Assembly: GCA_964453575.1 (NCBI GenBank)
Contig: CAYVRW010000029.1
Location: forward strand, 1-24,397
From: JABDBK01 sp964453575
GTDB lineage: Bacteria > Pseudomonadota > Gammaproteobacteria > DSM-16500
Direction of reading: 5' to 3'
Length of the DNA: 24,397 nt
This document shows, piece after piece, positions 1 through 7,812 of the stretch. The notes below the pieces were generated by a model. It was given only the letters and a program-made list of their open reading frames with translations, made no database searches and was not told the DNA's origin. Every line of letters starts with the position of its first letter. The first letter of the stretch is position 1. The position numbers and the translations under genes were made by a program.

Positions 1-1092
1 GTCTTTTCTGAAGTCGTTGCCACCTTTAGCCAAAAGAAATTATTTGGTTATACCACTATGGTTTGGGCAATAGGTATTATCACTTTCCTATCATTTATTG
101 TTTGGTTACATCATTTCTTTACTATGGGTGCTGGTGCTAATGTTAATGCATTCTTTGGTATTGCCACTATGGTTATTGCTATCCCAACGGGTGTAAAAGT
201 ATTTAACTGGTTATTCACCATGTACAAAGGACGTATTATTCTAAGTACGCCTATGTTATGGGTGACTGCCTTTTTTACCACTTTCGCCATTGGCGGTATG
301 ACGGGTGTAATGACTGCGGTGCCTCCAGTTGATTTCCAGGTGCATAACAGTTTGTTCTTGGTCGCGCACTTCCATAATGTCATCATTGGCGGCGTATTAT
401 TTGGTTATTTTGCGGGACTTATTTATTGGTTTCCAAAAGCGTTTGGATTTCAATTAAATGAAAAAATAGGTATTTATTCTTTCGTATTTTGGGTAGTCGG
501 TTTTTATATTGCATTTATGCCGTTATATATTTTAGGTATAAATGGTTTTATGCGCAGAATGAATCATTATTCTGAAGTAGCTTATCAACCTTATTTTATT
601 GTAGCCGCATTTGGCGCTTTGCTGATTTTGGTCGGTATAGTATTGCAAGTCGTTCAATTGTTGGTGAGCATCAAAGACCGTAAAGCGCTAACCGATAAAA
701 CTGGCGATATATGGAATGGTCGTACTTTAGAATGGTCAGTATCATCACCTGCCCCAGTCTATAATTTTGCGGTATTACCTACTGTAAATGAAATTGATCA
801 ATTCTGGGCAGATAAACAACGTCATCTAAGTGAAGGCCGTATCCATCCTAAAGATATACACTTCGAACCCATTCACATGCCAAAAAACACACCTGCAGGA
901 TTTATTATTGCAATCTTTGCTGGAATTTTAGGTTTTGCTTTAGTTTGGCAAATGCTTATTCCAGGTGTATTAGCTTTCGTAGGAATGATTGCTACTGTGA
1001 TAGGACGTACTTTTTCAAAAGACATCGATTATTATATTGATGCTAAAACAGTTAAAGAAACTGAGTTAGCGCATATGAGGAGGATTGTGTAA
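1..1092 (+). CDS. cyoB: Cytochrome bo3 ubiquinol oxidase subunit I (5' truncated)
   Basis: The reading frame is open from base 1, so the start lies outside the window; the first in-frame ATG at 58 is internal, because the codons before it already read as CyoB (VFSEVVATFS). The protein is the heme-copper subunit of the bo3 ubiquinol oxidase in the inner membrane, which reduces oxygen to water and pumps protons. Visible here are the CuB histidine pair in WLHHFFTMGAG (codons at 109-114), the K-channel lysine in PTGVKVFNW, and the heme ligands in VAHFHN (His codons at 367 and 373, heme o3 and heme b by E. coli comparison). Several membrane helices follow, with a polar C-terminal part. The stop overlaps the cyoC start by one base (TAATG), so the genes are probably translationally coupled. 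The identification is firm; only about the last 363 residues are present. Confidence 0.97.
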   Translation, partial: VFSEVVATFSQKKLFGYTTMVWAIGIITFLSFIVWLHHFFTMGAGANVNAFFGIATMVIAIPTGVKVFNWLFTMYKGRIILSTPMLWVTAFFTTFAIGGMTGVMTAVPPVDFQVHNSLFLVAHFHNVIIGGVLFGYFAGLIYWFPKAFGFQLNEKIGIYSFVFWVVGFYIAFMPLYILGINGFMRRMNHYSEVAYQPYFIVAAFGALLILVGIVLQVVQLLVSIKDRKALTDKTGDIWNGRTLEWSVSSPAPVYNFAVLPTVNEIDQFWADKQRHLSEGRIHPKDIHFEPIHMPKNTPAGFIIAIFAGILGFALVWQMLIPGVLAFVGMIATVIGRTFSKDIDYYIDAKTVKETELAHMRRIV

Positions 1093-1688
1093 TGCATAAT
1101 GAAGCTGCTATTGCTCATGAGCATCACCATGATGGGGATTCAACAGACGTATTTGGTTTTTGGTTATATATCTTAACAGATTGTATTTTGTTCGGAAGTT
1201 TATTTGCAACTTACCTTGTATTAAACGATCCAGCAGCACATGGTCCTACAATAAAAAGTTATGTCAATCTACACGGTATTCTGATTGAAACATTTCTTTT
1301 GTTAGCATCAAACCTGGCATATTGCTTAGCTATACTGAGTCTCTATAAAGGAAAACTTTTTAGAACCCAGGCCTGGTTAGCGCTGACATTTTTATTGGGT
1401 GCCGGCTTCGTTTATATGGAATTGACCGAATTTGCCGAAATAGCACATGAAGGATTTAGTTGGGCCACTAGCGCTCAAGCATCTTCGTTCTTCACACTCG
1501 TGGGTACTCACGGGTTGCACGTGAGTTTTGGTTTACTCTGGATTTTAGTGATGATTGTGCAACTGCCTTTATTGGGAATCAGTCATATCACTAAACGACG
1601 TATGACTTATTTAGGTTTATTCTGGAATTTCCTCGACATCGTTTGGATTTTTGTATTCACAATCGTGTACTTGATGGGAGGTATATAA
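1092..1688 (+). CDS. cyoC: Cytochrome bo3 ubiquinol oxidase subunit III
   Basis: This 198-residue inner-membrane protein has the length and sequence character of CyoC (about 204 residues in E. coli). A short His-rich cytoplasmic start (HEHHHDG) is followed by five hydrophobic segments; FGFWLYILTDCILFGSLFATY and GTHGLHVSFGLLWI are typical of heme-copper oxidase subunit III. The subunit has no cofactors and stabilises subunit I. Its ATG overlaps the last base of the cyoB stop codon, and cyoD begins one base after its stop, so it lies inside the cyo operon. Nothing looks damaged. Confidence 0.96.
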   Translation: MHNEAAIAHEHHHDGDSTDVFGFWLYILTDCILFGSLFATYLVLNDPAAHGPTIKSYVNLHGILIETFLLLASNLAYCLAILSLYKGKLFRTQAWLALTFLLGAGFVYMELTEFAEIAHEGFSWATSAQASSFFTLVGTHGLHVSFGLLWILVMIVQLPLLGISHITKRRMTYLGLFWNFLDIVWIFVFTIVYLMGGI

Positions 1689-1689
1689 G

Positions 1690-2028
1690 ATGCATCATCA
1701 TGATATGACCCAACCAGACTATGGCACAGGCCAAAAAAAATTAGGCATTTATTTAACTGGTTTTATCATATGTTCTATACTTACCCTAATTTCATTTTGG
1801 GCAGTGATGTCTGAACAATTTGTTAAAAACCAAGTATTACTCATTATTTTTGTCTCTGCTATTATTCAATTTCTTGTGCAAGTGCTTTGCTTTTTACGGT
1901 TAAATACGCAAACCGAACAAGGACGCATGAATGTGATGTCGTTATTATTCACGGGCGTCATCTTGGTTGCAGTGATTGCCGGTTCATTATGGATTATGTG
2001 GAATTTAGCCTACTTCATGGCGCATTGA
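1690..2028 (+). CDS. cyoD: Cytochrome bo3 ubiquinol oxidase subunit IV
   Basis: This 112-residue protein with three transmembrane segments matches CyoD in size, order and sequence (GIYLTGFIICSILTLISFW, then QFLVQVLCFLRL, then GSLWIMWNL). Subunit IV assists assembly of the CuB/heme centre of the bo3 oxidase in the inner membrane. It starts one base after the cyoC stop, with the purine-rich GGAGG around 1677-1681 as likely ribosome binding site. In many gammaproteobacteria cyoE (heme o synthase) follows directly. Here the next 244 bases hold a hairpin repeat and then an unrelated nuclease gene, so cyoE must lie elsewhere if present. Confidence 0.95.
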   Translation: MHHHDMTQPDYGTGQKKLGIYLTGFIICSILTLISFWAVMSEQFVKNQVLLIIFVSAIIQFLVQVLCFLRLNTQTEQGRMNVMSLLFTGVILVAVIAGSLWIMWNLAYFMAH

Positions 2029-2051
2029 TTCTGCTCTCGTGCCAATCGCGC

Positions 2052-2103
2052 TGTAGGGTGGGCAAAGAGCTTGCCCCGCAACAAGTGCGGGGCTCACCCT
2101 ACA
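2052..2103. repeat. Dispersed hairpin repeat, copy 1
   Basis: This element of about 52 bases sits just after cyoD. Its ends are a perfect 9-base inverted repeat (TGTAGGGTG at 2052-2060, CACCCTACA at 2095-2103). Inside is a perfect 8-base G+C-rich stem (GCCCCGCA 2073-2080, TGCGGGGC 2086-2093) with loop ACAAG. It is much richer in G+C than its surroundings. A second copy lies at 24344-24397, sharing the left 26 bases almost exactly. The nested hairpin could fold in RNA and act as a 3' stabiliser or weak terminator for the cyo transcript, but no T-run follows it. It is most likely a non-autonomous dispersed repeat. Confidence 0.85.
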
Positions 2104-2112
2104 ACATTTCGA

Positions 2113-2127
2113 GCGACAATAAGTCGC
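2113..2127. other. Short hairpin between cyoD and the nuclease gene
   Basis: GCGAC (2113-2117) and GTCGC (2123-2127) form a 5-base stem with loop AATAA, ten bases after the dispersed repeat. The rest of 2104-2284 is AT-rich and holds no gene that I can see. No convincing promoter for the downstream gene could be chosen. Confidence 0.3.
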
Positions 2128-2284
2128 AATAATTTACAACAGATAAATCAATGGATTAGAGAATAATGTGTGTTGTAACATATTGCCAGTTATTGTGGGT
2201 TGTTATCTGCGAGTGTCCCAAATTTAGCTATGAACTTTCTATCCGCAATAAGTTTTAAAAATAATAATCACAATGGAGTATGAT

Positions 2285-3292
2285 ATGTTGGAACAAGCGA
2301 TAGCTGATCATCAGGAAGATTTTGCCAAAGTTTACTCTATGATTGCCGAAGCTCAATCAAGAACCTGGCAGCAAGTAAATAAAACACTCATTCAATTATA
2401 TTGGAATATTGGTCGATATGTCAGCGAAAAAGTCGAGAGCCAACGTTGGGGAAAAGGTATTGTTGAAAAAATGGCACAATACATTGCGTCTAAAAATCCA
2501 TCGGTTACTGGATTTTCTGCTAGAAATATATGGAGAATGAAGCAATTTTTTGAAACCTATCGAGAGCATGAAAAACCGTCAGCACTGCTGACAGAATTAT
2601 CCTGGACAAATCATCTACATATATTGTCTAAAACAAAGACAATAGAAGAAAAATGCTTCTATTTAGAACTTGCAGCCAATAATCGCTATCCTGAACGCGA
2701 ATTTGCTAGAGTAATTGATAGTGGTACTTATGAAAGAACAAAGCTTGCAGATTTAAAACTGTCAGCAGTGCTGACAGAATTGCCAAACACCTTAGGTCAA
2801 TTTAAAGACAGCTATATTTTTGAATTTCTTAGTTTACCTGATGACCACAAAGAACCTGATTTACGCCGAGCTCTTGTATTAAACTTAAAAAAATTTCTCA
2901 CAGAACTTGGCCCTGATTTTAGCCTTATTGGCGAAGAATATCCCTTACAGGTTGGCATGAAAGACTTTCGTATTGATTTATTAATGTTTCATCGCGGTCT
3001 CAATTGTATGGTGGCAATCGAACTCAAAACAACTGAGTTCCACCCAGGTCATATGGGTCAATTACAATTTTATTTGGAAGCCTTAGATCAAGATATTAAA
3101 AAACCCCATGAAAATCCCAGTATCGGTATTTTAATTTGCAAAATAAAAGATGAAAAGGTTGTAAAATATGCAATGAATCGTAATATGTCACCAACTATGA
3201 TTGCTGAATATGAAACCAAGTTGCTTAATAAAACCCTTCTTCAGAAAAAGTTAAATGAATTTTATGATATACAGCATGAAAGTATTTCATAG
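2285..3292 (+). CDS. DUF1016/YhcG-family PD-(D/E)XK nuclease domain protein
   Basis: The protein has the two parts of the YhcG/DUF1016 family. The N-terminal half (about residues 10-150) has WQQVNKTLIQLYWNIGRYV, WGKGIVEKMA, GFSARNIWRMKQF and LSWTNH. The C-terminal half is a PD-(D/E)XK nuclease fold: KDFRIDLLMFHR supplies the acidic residue, VAIELKTTEF the E-x-K pair, and GQLQFYLEALD and ENPSIGILIC follow. The family is linked to nucleic-acid cleavage and often sits in accessory or defence regions, but its role is mostly unknown. I chose ATG 2285 because GGAG lies six bases upstream; ATG 2273 in the same frame has no such site and would add four residues. Two short palindromes lie inside the gene (2578-2592 and 2759-2777). 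No restriction-modification partner is adjacent. Confidence 0.88.
   Translation: MLEQAIADHQEDFAKVYSMIAEAQSRTWQQVNKTLIQLYWNIGRYVSEKVESQRWGKGIVEKMAQYIASKNPSVTGFSARNIWRMKQFFETYREHEKPSALLTELSWTNHLHILSKTKTIEEKCFYLELAANNRYPEREFARVIDSGTYERTKLADLKLSAVLTELPNTLGQFKDSYIFEFLSLPDDHKEPDLRRALVLNLKKFLTELGPDFSLIGEEYPLQVGMKDFRIDLLMFHRGLNCMVAIELKTTEFHPGHMGQLQFYLEALDQDIKKPHENPSIGILICKIKDEKVVKYAMNRNMSPTMIAEYETKLLNKTLLQKKLNEFYDIQHESIS
2578..2592. repeat. In-gene palindrome, copy A
   Basis: GTCAGCA-C-TGCTGAC is a perfect 7-base inverted repeat around one base, inside the nuclease gene. With the bases after it, it encodes SALLTEL. A near-identical palindrome with the same downstream ACAGAATT lies about 180 bases further on. 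Confidence 0.7.
2759..2777. repeat. In-gene palindrome, copy B
   Basis: CTGTCAGCA-G-TGCTGACAG is a perfect 9-base inverted repeat around one base, in the same reading frame as copy A and encoding LSAVLTEL. The two copies share TGCTGACAGAATT. They may come from a small mobile palindrome tolerated in frame, or be coincidental codon use for a similar peptide. Confidence 0.7.
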
Positions 3293-3366
3293 ATTATTTG
3301 CAATGTTGCAATAATGAGATTTTTAATATGAAAGAAGGTTTATCACATGTCCGAACGGAGGGTCAG

Positions 3367-3474
3367 TCAAATGCTCATTTTCGGAAGGATACGTAATTTT
3401 GCATAGATATTATCAATTAAATTTTCGAATGATATTTTATTTTATAATTAAAGATTCCGAGAACGAGCATTTGA
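3367..3474. repeat. Inverted repeat with 20-base arms
   Basis: The arms are 3367-3386 (TCAAATGCTCATTTTCGGAA) and 3455-3474 (TTCCGAGAACGAGCATTTGA); 18 of 20 positions pair. They are separated by 68 bases of very AT-rich sequence. The layout resembles a miniature transposable element or a long stem-loop. No flanking target-site duplication is obvious and no T-run follows, so it is not a standard terminator. Confidence 0.7.
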
Positions 3475-3545
3475 TCTACTTAACCCCTTGATTTATATCG
3501 ATTTTACCTTCGAATACAACATTTTAATTCTTTTGAGAATATTTA

Positions 3546-3584
3546 TTTCACTTTTGTGAAAAATGCCTTAATTTGAGGTATAAT
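3546..3584 (+). promoter_or_regulatory. Likely promoter of the secreted orphan, with small hairpin
   Basis: A perfect -10 box TATAAT lies at 3579-3584, about 40 bases before the chosen start at 3625. A -35 box is not clear: TTGTGA at 3555-3560 would leave an 18-base spacer. It overlaps a perfect six-base inverted repeat, TTTCAC-TTTT-GTGAAA (3546-3561), which could be an operator. This is inferred from consensus only. Confidence 0.45.
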
Positions 3585-3624
3585 GGAAAATGTCTGTTTA
3601 AAATATAACCATTAGGTAATGATT

Positions 3625-4116
3625 ATGACTAATTTAAATACAAAACGTATAGTAAGCGATTTAAAAGTTTTAATTAAGCATTTGATGTTATCCATTGTTA
3701 CCATAGCAGCCTTATTTATCTATTCTGTCTGTAACGCTGAAGTACTTAAAAGTGGTACTGATAGTACTGGTATAACTCCAGTTCCAAACCTAGTACCGGG
3801 GATGGTCCATGAAAAAAGGTACCTTTTAGATTCGGGATATTTAAGTGGTAGACCTTCTCCGGGTAATCGTTACTGGAGCGGTGATCCTCATGTTATAACA
3901 AATAAAAGATGCGCAGTAGATTATGCACCTGTAGTTGCATTAGCATTTGTAAATAGCAACGACGGGGGCGGCGATTTTGGCGGAACGATATATCTTAATG
4001 CTGCATTGAACGTAAATAATTACACATTATTTAATATAATGGCTTATACTCTTCAAGGTACTCGTAATGGGATTGTTACACTCAGGTGGGATCTTCAGTG
4101 TGTCTCTACGACATAA
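3625..4116 (+). CDS. Small secreted orphan protein with signal peptide
   Basis: I do not recognise a family. The protein of about 163 residues starts at ATG 3625, chosen because AGG lies eight bases upstream; the in-frame ATG at 3619 is too close to that site. A basic N-terminus and a hydrophobic stretch (LMLSIVTIAALFIYSVCNA) form a Sec-type signal peptide, with likely cleavage after Ala38. The mature part of about 125 residues is polar, rich in Gly, Asn, Thr and Tyr, and likely beta-rich. It has two cysteines (in NKRCAVDY and in LQCVS near the end) that could form one disulfide. It has its own promoter and faces the eamA-like gene tail to tail. Periplasmic or extracellular location is inferred; function unknown. 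Confidence 0.7.
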   Translation: MTNLNTKRIVSDLKVLIKHLMLSIVTIAALFIYSVCNAEVLKSGTDSTGITPVPNLVPGMVHEKRYLLDSGYLSGRPSPGNRYWSGDPHVITNKRCAVDYAPVVALAFVNSNDGGGDFGGTIYLNAALNVNNYTLFNIMAYTLQGTRNGIVTLRWDLQCVSTT

Positions 4117-4155
4117 AATCTCATAGCCGCGTGCTGCAACAACGGGGTTCTAGGG

Positions 4156-5043
4156 TTACCCATTTTTTTCCGCGTGGGCAGCCAAAAAGAACCGGCTGCC
4201 CAATAAATTAATACCCAAACCACCAATCACTAAAAATCCAGCTAACAATTTCCAAAATTGCAAGGGTTCACCCAAAAATAGGACTGAACAGATTAAGCCC
4301 ACGATAGGAACTAATAAGGTAAATGGAACTATTAAGCCTACAGGATAGCGGCTCACAAGCCACGTCCATGCGACATAAGCGATCCAGGTCGATGCACCAA
4401 CAATATATAAAACACCACTCAAACCACGCCATGTTAAATGTTGATAAGTGGACTGAATAACATCAGAACCTTCAATGAACAATGACAGTAAAAACATAGG
4501 AAAACACGCGAAAAAACTACCCCAGATGACTAAAGGGATGGTTTTCACATGAGAGATTTTTTTCGTCATAAGGTTACCAAAACCCCAGGTTGCGGCTGCT
4601 CCTAAAATAAATATAAAACCGGTAAAAGTAACGGTTTGGTCAAAATGCATAGCAACAATGGCAATACCAGTAAATGATATGAGCGCTCCAAAAATTTGCC
4701 AACTATAAGGTTTTTCATCGAGTATGACTGCTGCAAAAAACATGCTAAAGAAAACCTGAACTTGCATAATCAACGATGCCATGCCAGGCGGCATACCCGC
4801 AGACATGCCTACAAAAAGTAATGAAAATTGTAAGGCAAACATGACTAAGCCATATAACGCTACACTTTTCATCGATCCAGAAGGTAACCTAAAAAAGAAG
4901 ATAGCTGGCACGCTGGTTAATAAGAACCTAATGGCGCACAAAAATAAGGGCGGAATTTCGTTTAATGCGACTGAAACGAACAAAAAATTGATGCCCCAAA
5001 TAATGACAACCAGCAGAGCTAATAAAAAATGAGATATTGGCAT
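4156..5043 (-). CDS. eamA: EamA-type DMT-family exporter
   Basis: This 295-residue inner-membrane protein has about ten hydrophobic helices arranged as two EamA repeats (about residues 6-132 and 144-285), the normal size for the drug/metabolite transporter superfamily. The start (LLALLVVIIWGINFLFVSVAL) and the segments GMPPGMASLIMQVQVFF and LLVPIVGLICSVLFLGE closely resemble E. coli EamA, which exports O-acetylserine and cysteine. The substrate in this organism is not proven, because DMT proteins with similar sequence move many metabolites. It is the last gene of a minus-strand run, 93 bases after the CLC gene, so it may have its own promoter. It ends tail to tail with the secreted orphan across 39 bases. 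Confidence 0.85.
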   Translation of the reverse strand: MPISHFLLALLVVIIWGINFLFVSVALNEIPPLFLCAIRFLLTSVPAIFFFRLPSGSMKSVALYGLVMFALQFSLLFVGMSAGMPPGMASLIMQVQVFFSMFFAAVILDEKPYSWQIFGALISFTGIAIVAMHFDQTVTFTGFIFILGAAATWGFGNLMTKKISHVKTIPLVIWGSFFACFPMFLLSLFIEGSDVIQSTYQHLTWRGLSGVLYIVGASTWIAYVAWTWLVSRYPVGLIVPFTLLVPIVGLICSVLFLGEPLQFWKLLAGFLVIGGLGINLLGSRFFLAAHAEKNG

Positions 5044-5136
5044 AGAAATTTACTATTATTAAAGTGCTATTTTAATATAAAAAAAGAACAAATACTAGAC
5101 TAATTGTAAAAAATAATCACTGTATGAAGCAAGTAA

Positions 5137-6507
5137 TTACTTTCTTTCCAAACCCTCGGAAACAAAAAATCCTCGCTTATACAACATCATTGTAAATATG
5201 GTTTCATTGCCTAGCTTCATACGTACAACACATGAAATAGCTACAGTAATCATAATCGGTAAGATACTAGTGTAATCTCTAGTCACTTCAAAAATGAGCA
5301 AGATCGCGGTAACAATTAAACCAGTTGCACTTCCAACAATCCCCGCCATCCCTGCTGTCACAAAAATTAGAGGATTTAATCCATACCCTGGCAATAAATA
5401 GTTAAGGATAATGCCATAAGCACCGCCTAATGTCGCGCCAATAAATAAAGCCGGAGAGAAGATACCACCCGATCCACCTGAGCCAAGTGTCAAGCATGTC
5501 GCAAGCAATTTACATAGGCAAAGTAGCAGTAATAGCCATGGGTTTTGCAATAAAAATTGGAATATATCATTAACGGTTGAATACCCTATTCCGCCAACAT
5601 AATAATGACCAAAGTAAGTTTGCAGCAAATATAATATGATACCAACGAAAGTCATCCCAAGCATATGCCGTACATAGGGGTTATCAAAAGTATTTAAAAA
5701 AAAGATTTCCATCATATACATAAGCCGAATAAAAGCAAATGAAACAGCCCCCACAAGCAATGAAAATGGGATTAAAAAAACTAATATCAGCAAATATTGT
5801 TGATAGCCTACATGTGACATAGTGATGGGTGAGGTAAATTCAGGAATGTCACCAAAATAACTGTATGATATGAATGTTGCACTCACAACAGCGATCGCGA
5901 CCATGCTAAGGTTAATCATATTCACTGATAACAGCATAAGCTCAATCGCAAAAGCTAATCCAGTGATAGGAGCACCAAACGTAGCCGCAAGACCTGCACC
6001 TGCCCCTGCTGCAATTAATACTATTTTTTGTTGACTTGGCATTGATACTAATTGACCTAATGTAGAACCGAGCGAAGCACCTATTTGAATAATAGGCCCC
6101 TCACGACCTGCAGAACCACCTGTGCCAATAGTTACCGCCGATGCTAACACTTTAATTAAAGCAACAAGAGGAGAAATAATACCTTTTTTATAATGGATAG
6201 CATAAATGGTCTCTGGTACACCGTGACCTTTCGCTTCGTGAGCAAAATGTGTTGTAAGAAATGTTACGATAAATGCGCCTATCACTGGAACTAGAATAAT
6301 TAAAAATTTATAGTCAAAAAGGGGGATATGCTGAGTGGCACTATAAAATGCATGGCTATTTCCATAAAAACAAACTTTTATAATACTGTCCACAAGGTTA
6401 CGAAAAAGTATTGCACCTATGCCGCTCATGATTCCTACCACAATAGCAAGCATCATCATATGCATGTTTCTGAGTGGTTTCGCATCTTGTAATGTAGACT
6501 GATCCAT
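5137..6507 (-). CDS. CLC-family chloride channel/transporter without CBS domains
   Basis: The 456-residue membrane protein carries the CLC signatures: GHGVP (94-98), GREGP (134-138) with gating Glu136, and GSGGSGGIFSP (about 342-351). It lacks the C-terminal CBS domains of eukaryotic and some bacterial relatives. Two positions differ from E. coli ClcA. The Ser of GSGIP is His95. At the proton-glutamate site the E-E pair is E189-L190, so the equivalent of Glu203 is Leu. The Tyr445 position appears to be Phe438. In known CLCs, loss of that inner glutamate often goes with uncoupled or channel-like chloride flow, though exceptions exist. The gene lies 18 bases after the FadL-type porin gene, probably in the same transcript. 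Confidence 0.93.
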   Translation of the reverse strand: MDQSTLQDAKPLRNMHMMMLAIVVGIMSGIGAILFRNLVDSIIKVCFYGNSHAFYSATQHIPLFDYKFLIILVPVIGAFIVTFLTTHFAHEAKGHGVPETIYAIHYKKGIISPLVALIKVLASAVTIGTGGSAGREGPIIQIGASLGSTLGQLVSMPSQQKIVLIAAGAGAGLAATFGAPITGLAFAIELMLLSVNMINLSMVAIAVVSATFISYSYFGDIPEFTSPITMSHVGYQQYLLILVFLIPFSLLVGAVSFAFIRLMYMMEIFFLNTFDNPYVRHMLGMTFVGIILYLLQTYFGHYYVGGIGYSTVNDIFQFLLQNPWLLLLLCLCKLLATCLTLGSGGSGGIFSPALFIGATLGGAYGIILNYLLPGYGLNPLIFVTAGMAGIVGSATGLIVTAILLIFEVTRDYTSILPIMITVAISCVVRMKLGNETIFTMMLYKRGFFVSEGLERK

Positions 6508-6525
6508 GTTTACAGTACCTAGCTG

Positions 6526-7794
6526 TTAAAAATTTAATGTTAATTTAAGCGAAACAGAGTCCCCAGAACCTTTATTAACGCCATTAATCATAATCCTGGA
6601 ATTTGAAATTCGAATATCCTGATTTATAACAAACGAATGCGCATAACTGCCATCGATCACAATAGCTTTAGTAAGATTATAGCCCATGGATGCTCCGACA
6701 ATAATGTTATCGCCATTATCTATCTGATAATATCCATGCGAAGGTGCCTCTACATAACTGCTTGCCACGCGCACAATCCACGCAGGATTTATTTGATACT
6801 GACCTCCTACGGTATAAAGCCAACTGTTATGAAAATGATAAGGTATCTGTCCAAATGGTACTATGGTAGGTTGAGCAATCGTTTGTGTTGCAAAATTATA
6901 GACATTTACCGTTTTAAAAATATTCCACTGTATATATTGAACGGTCGCCAATAATCCTAAATCACGTGTGACATAATGGCCGATAGACAATACGCTTCTT
7001 GCGGGTGTCCAATAATTAAAATGATAATTAGGCGAAATTAATTCCGGAGTACTATTCAAAGTACTCGTGCCACTTTCACGATAAGTCATTTTGCTACGAT
7101 AATTTAAACCTATAAGCGTCGATTTAGTGGGTTTTAATAATATACCCAGATCACCACCGAACGCTGTACCGTTAGTTTTGTTAACACTTTGACTATCAGG
7201 AATATTAAAGCCTGGGATGCCAATGATAGGTTTCGTAGTAAAATAAGCTTTAGAGAAATTTAATCCTGCTCCTACTGAAAAAATTTCATTTATTTTCCAT
7301 GCGAGGGATGGAACAAAATCAACATCTTCTACTTGATTATTGGCTTGTACGTAACGCAAAATGGAATTTCCTTCCGGATTTCTAGTGAAATCATTAGCAA
7401 CGACCGCAAAGCCGCCCGTAATCTTGGATGTTAGGGGTACACCTAAATAAATGGAAGGTAAATTAAAAACCGAATTTACATTTGAGCTGCCAAATTGTGT
7501 GTATCCCGTCATTTGTTGAGTAACGCTTCCACTAAATTCACTTTGAAAATAAGCCACTGAATCAAGTGCTATAAATTGTGAATTTTTTAAAAGTGTTAAC
7601 GCAGCAGGATTAAAATAGGTTGCTGTTGCATCATTGACGATGGCAGTTCCCATGGTTGATTCAATGAATGAAGCACGCGCTGTCCAGGGAAACAAGAAAA
7701 AAATGACAATAAAGCAAAGTCGTAACTTTTTAAGGTTTGCTTTAAATGGATTGTCACCTTGCTTAGGTGCCAAGGTGACAAAAAATAGACTCAT
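6526..7794 (-). CDS. FadL/OmpP1/TodX-family outer-membrane porin
   Basis: This 422-residue protein has a signal-like hydrophobic stretch (about residues 26-41, ending near TARAS), followed by the FadL-type N-terminal element with NDATATYFNPAALTLL, which matches the plug motif of long-chain fatty acid transporters. The rest alternates short polar and aromatic strands, as in a 14-stranded barrel, and it ends in Phe, the usual signal for outer-membrane insertion. The family takes up hydrophobic compounds such as fatty acids. The start is uncertain: ATG 7794 has no clear ribosome binding site and leaves about 20 residues before the basic part of the signal peptide. A perfect 11-base inverted repeat covers codons 5-15 (7751-7781). 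It follows the DUF378 gene by 18 bases. Confidence 0.88.
   Translation of the reverse strand: MSLFFVTLAPKQGDNPFKANLKKLRLCFIVIFFLFPWTARASFIESTMGTAIVNDATATYFNPAALTLLKNSQFIALDSVAYFQSEFSGSVTQQMTGYTQFGSSNVNSVFNLPSIYLGVPLTSKITGGFAVVANDFTRNPEGNSILRYVQANNQVEDVDFVPSLAWKINEIFSVGAGLNFSKAYFTTKPIIGIPGFNIPDSQSVNKTNGTAFGGDLGILLKPTKSTLIGLNYRSKMTYRESGTSTLNSTPELISPNYHFNYWTPARSVLSIGHYVTRDLGLLATVQYIQWNIFKTVNVYNFATQTIAQPTIVPFGQIPYHFHNSWLYTVGGQYQINPAWIVRVASSYVEAPSHGYYQIDNGDNIIVGASMGYNLTKAIVIDGSYAHSFVINQDIRISNSRIMINGVNKGSGDSVSLKLTLNF
7751..7781. promoter_or_regulatory. Perfect hairpin at the start of the porin gene
   Basis: TTGTCACCTTG (7751-7761) and CAAGGTGACAA (7771-7781) pair perfectly over 11 bases with a 9-base loop. 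In the minus-strand mRNA the hairpin begins about a dozen bases after the assigned start codon. Neither strand has a T-run suited to termination of this transcript. It could affect translation of the porin gene, or indicate that the region is really a leader. Confidence 0.5.
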
Positions 7795-7812
7795 ATTAGA
7801 TAAAAGATCTAT

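Larger units (their letters stand above)
3293..3624. other. Gene-free spacer of about 330 bases
   Basis: No reading frame here looks like a gene. The stretch holds a long imperfect inverted repeat (3367-3474, listed separately) with a very AT-rich centre, then a likely promoter region just before the secreted orphan. I see no RNA gene or recognisable mobile element. Confidence 0.6.

Noticed and set aside
2052..2103. Repeat hairpin as an intrinsic terminator of the cyo operon
   Set aside because: The stem is strong, but no T-run follows on the plus strand, and the same element recurs elsewhere as a repeat.
1887..2132. Open frame overlapping the end of cyoD and the repeat
   Set aside because: It is in another frame over cyoD, and its tail encodes the dispersed repeat; there is no start signal and no protein-like pattern.
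4117..4155. Bidirectional terminator between the secreted orphan and the eamA-like gene
   Set aside because: Only a very short GGGTTACCC palindrome is present; no stable stem with a T-run can be drawn.
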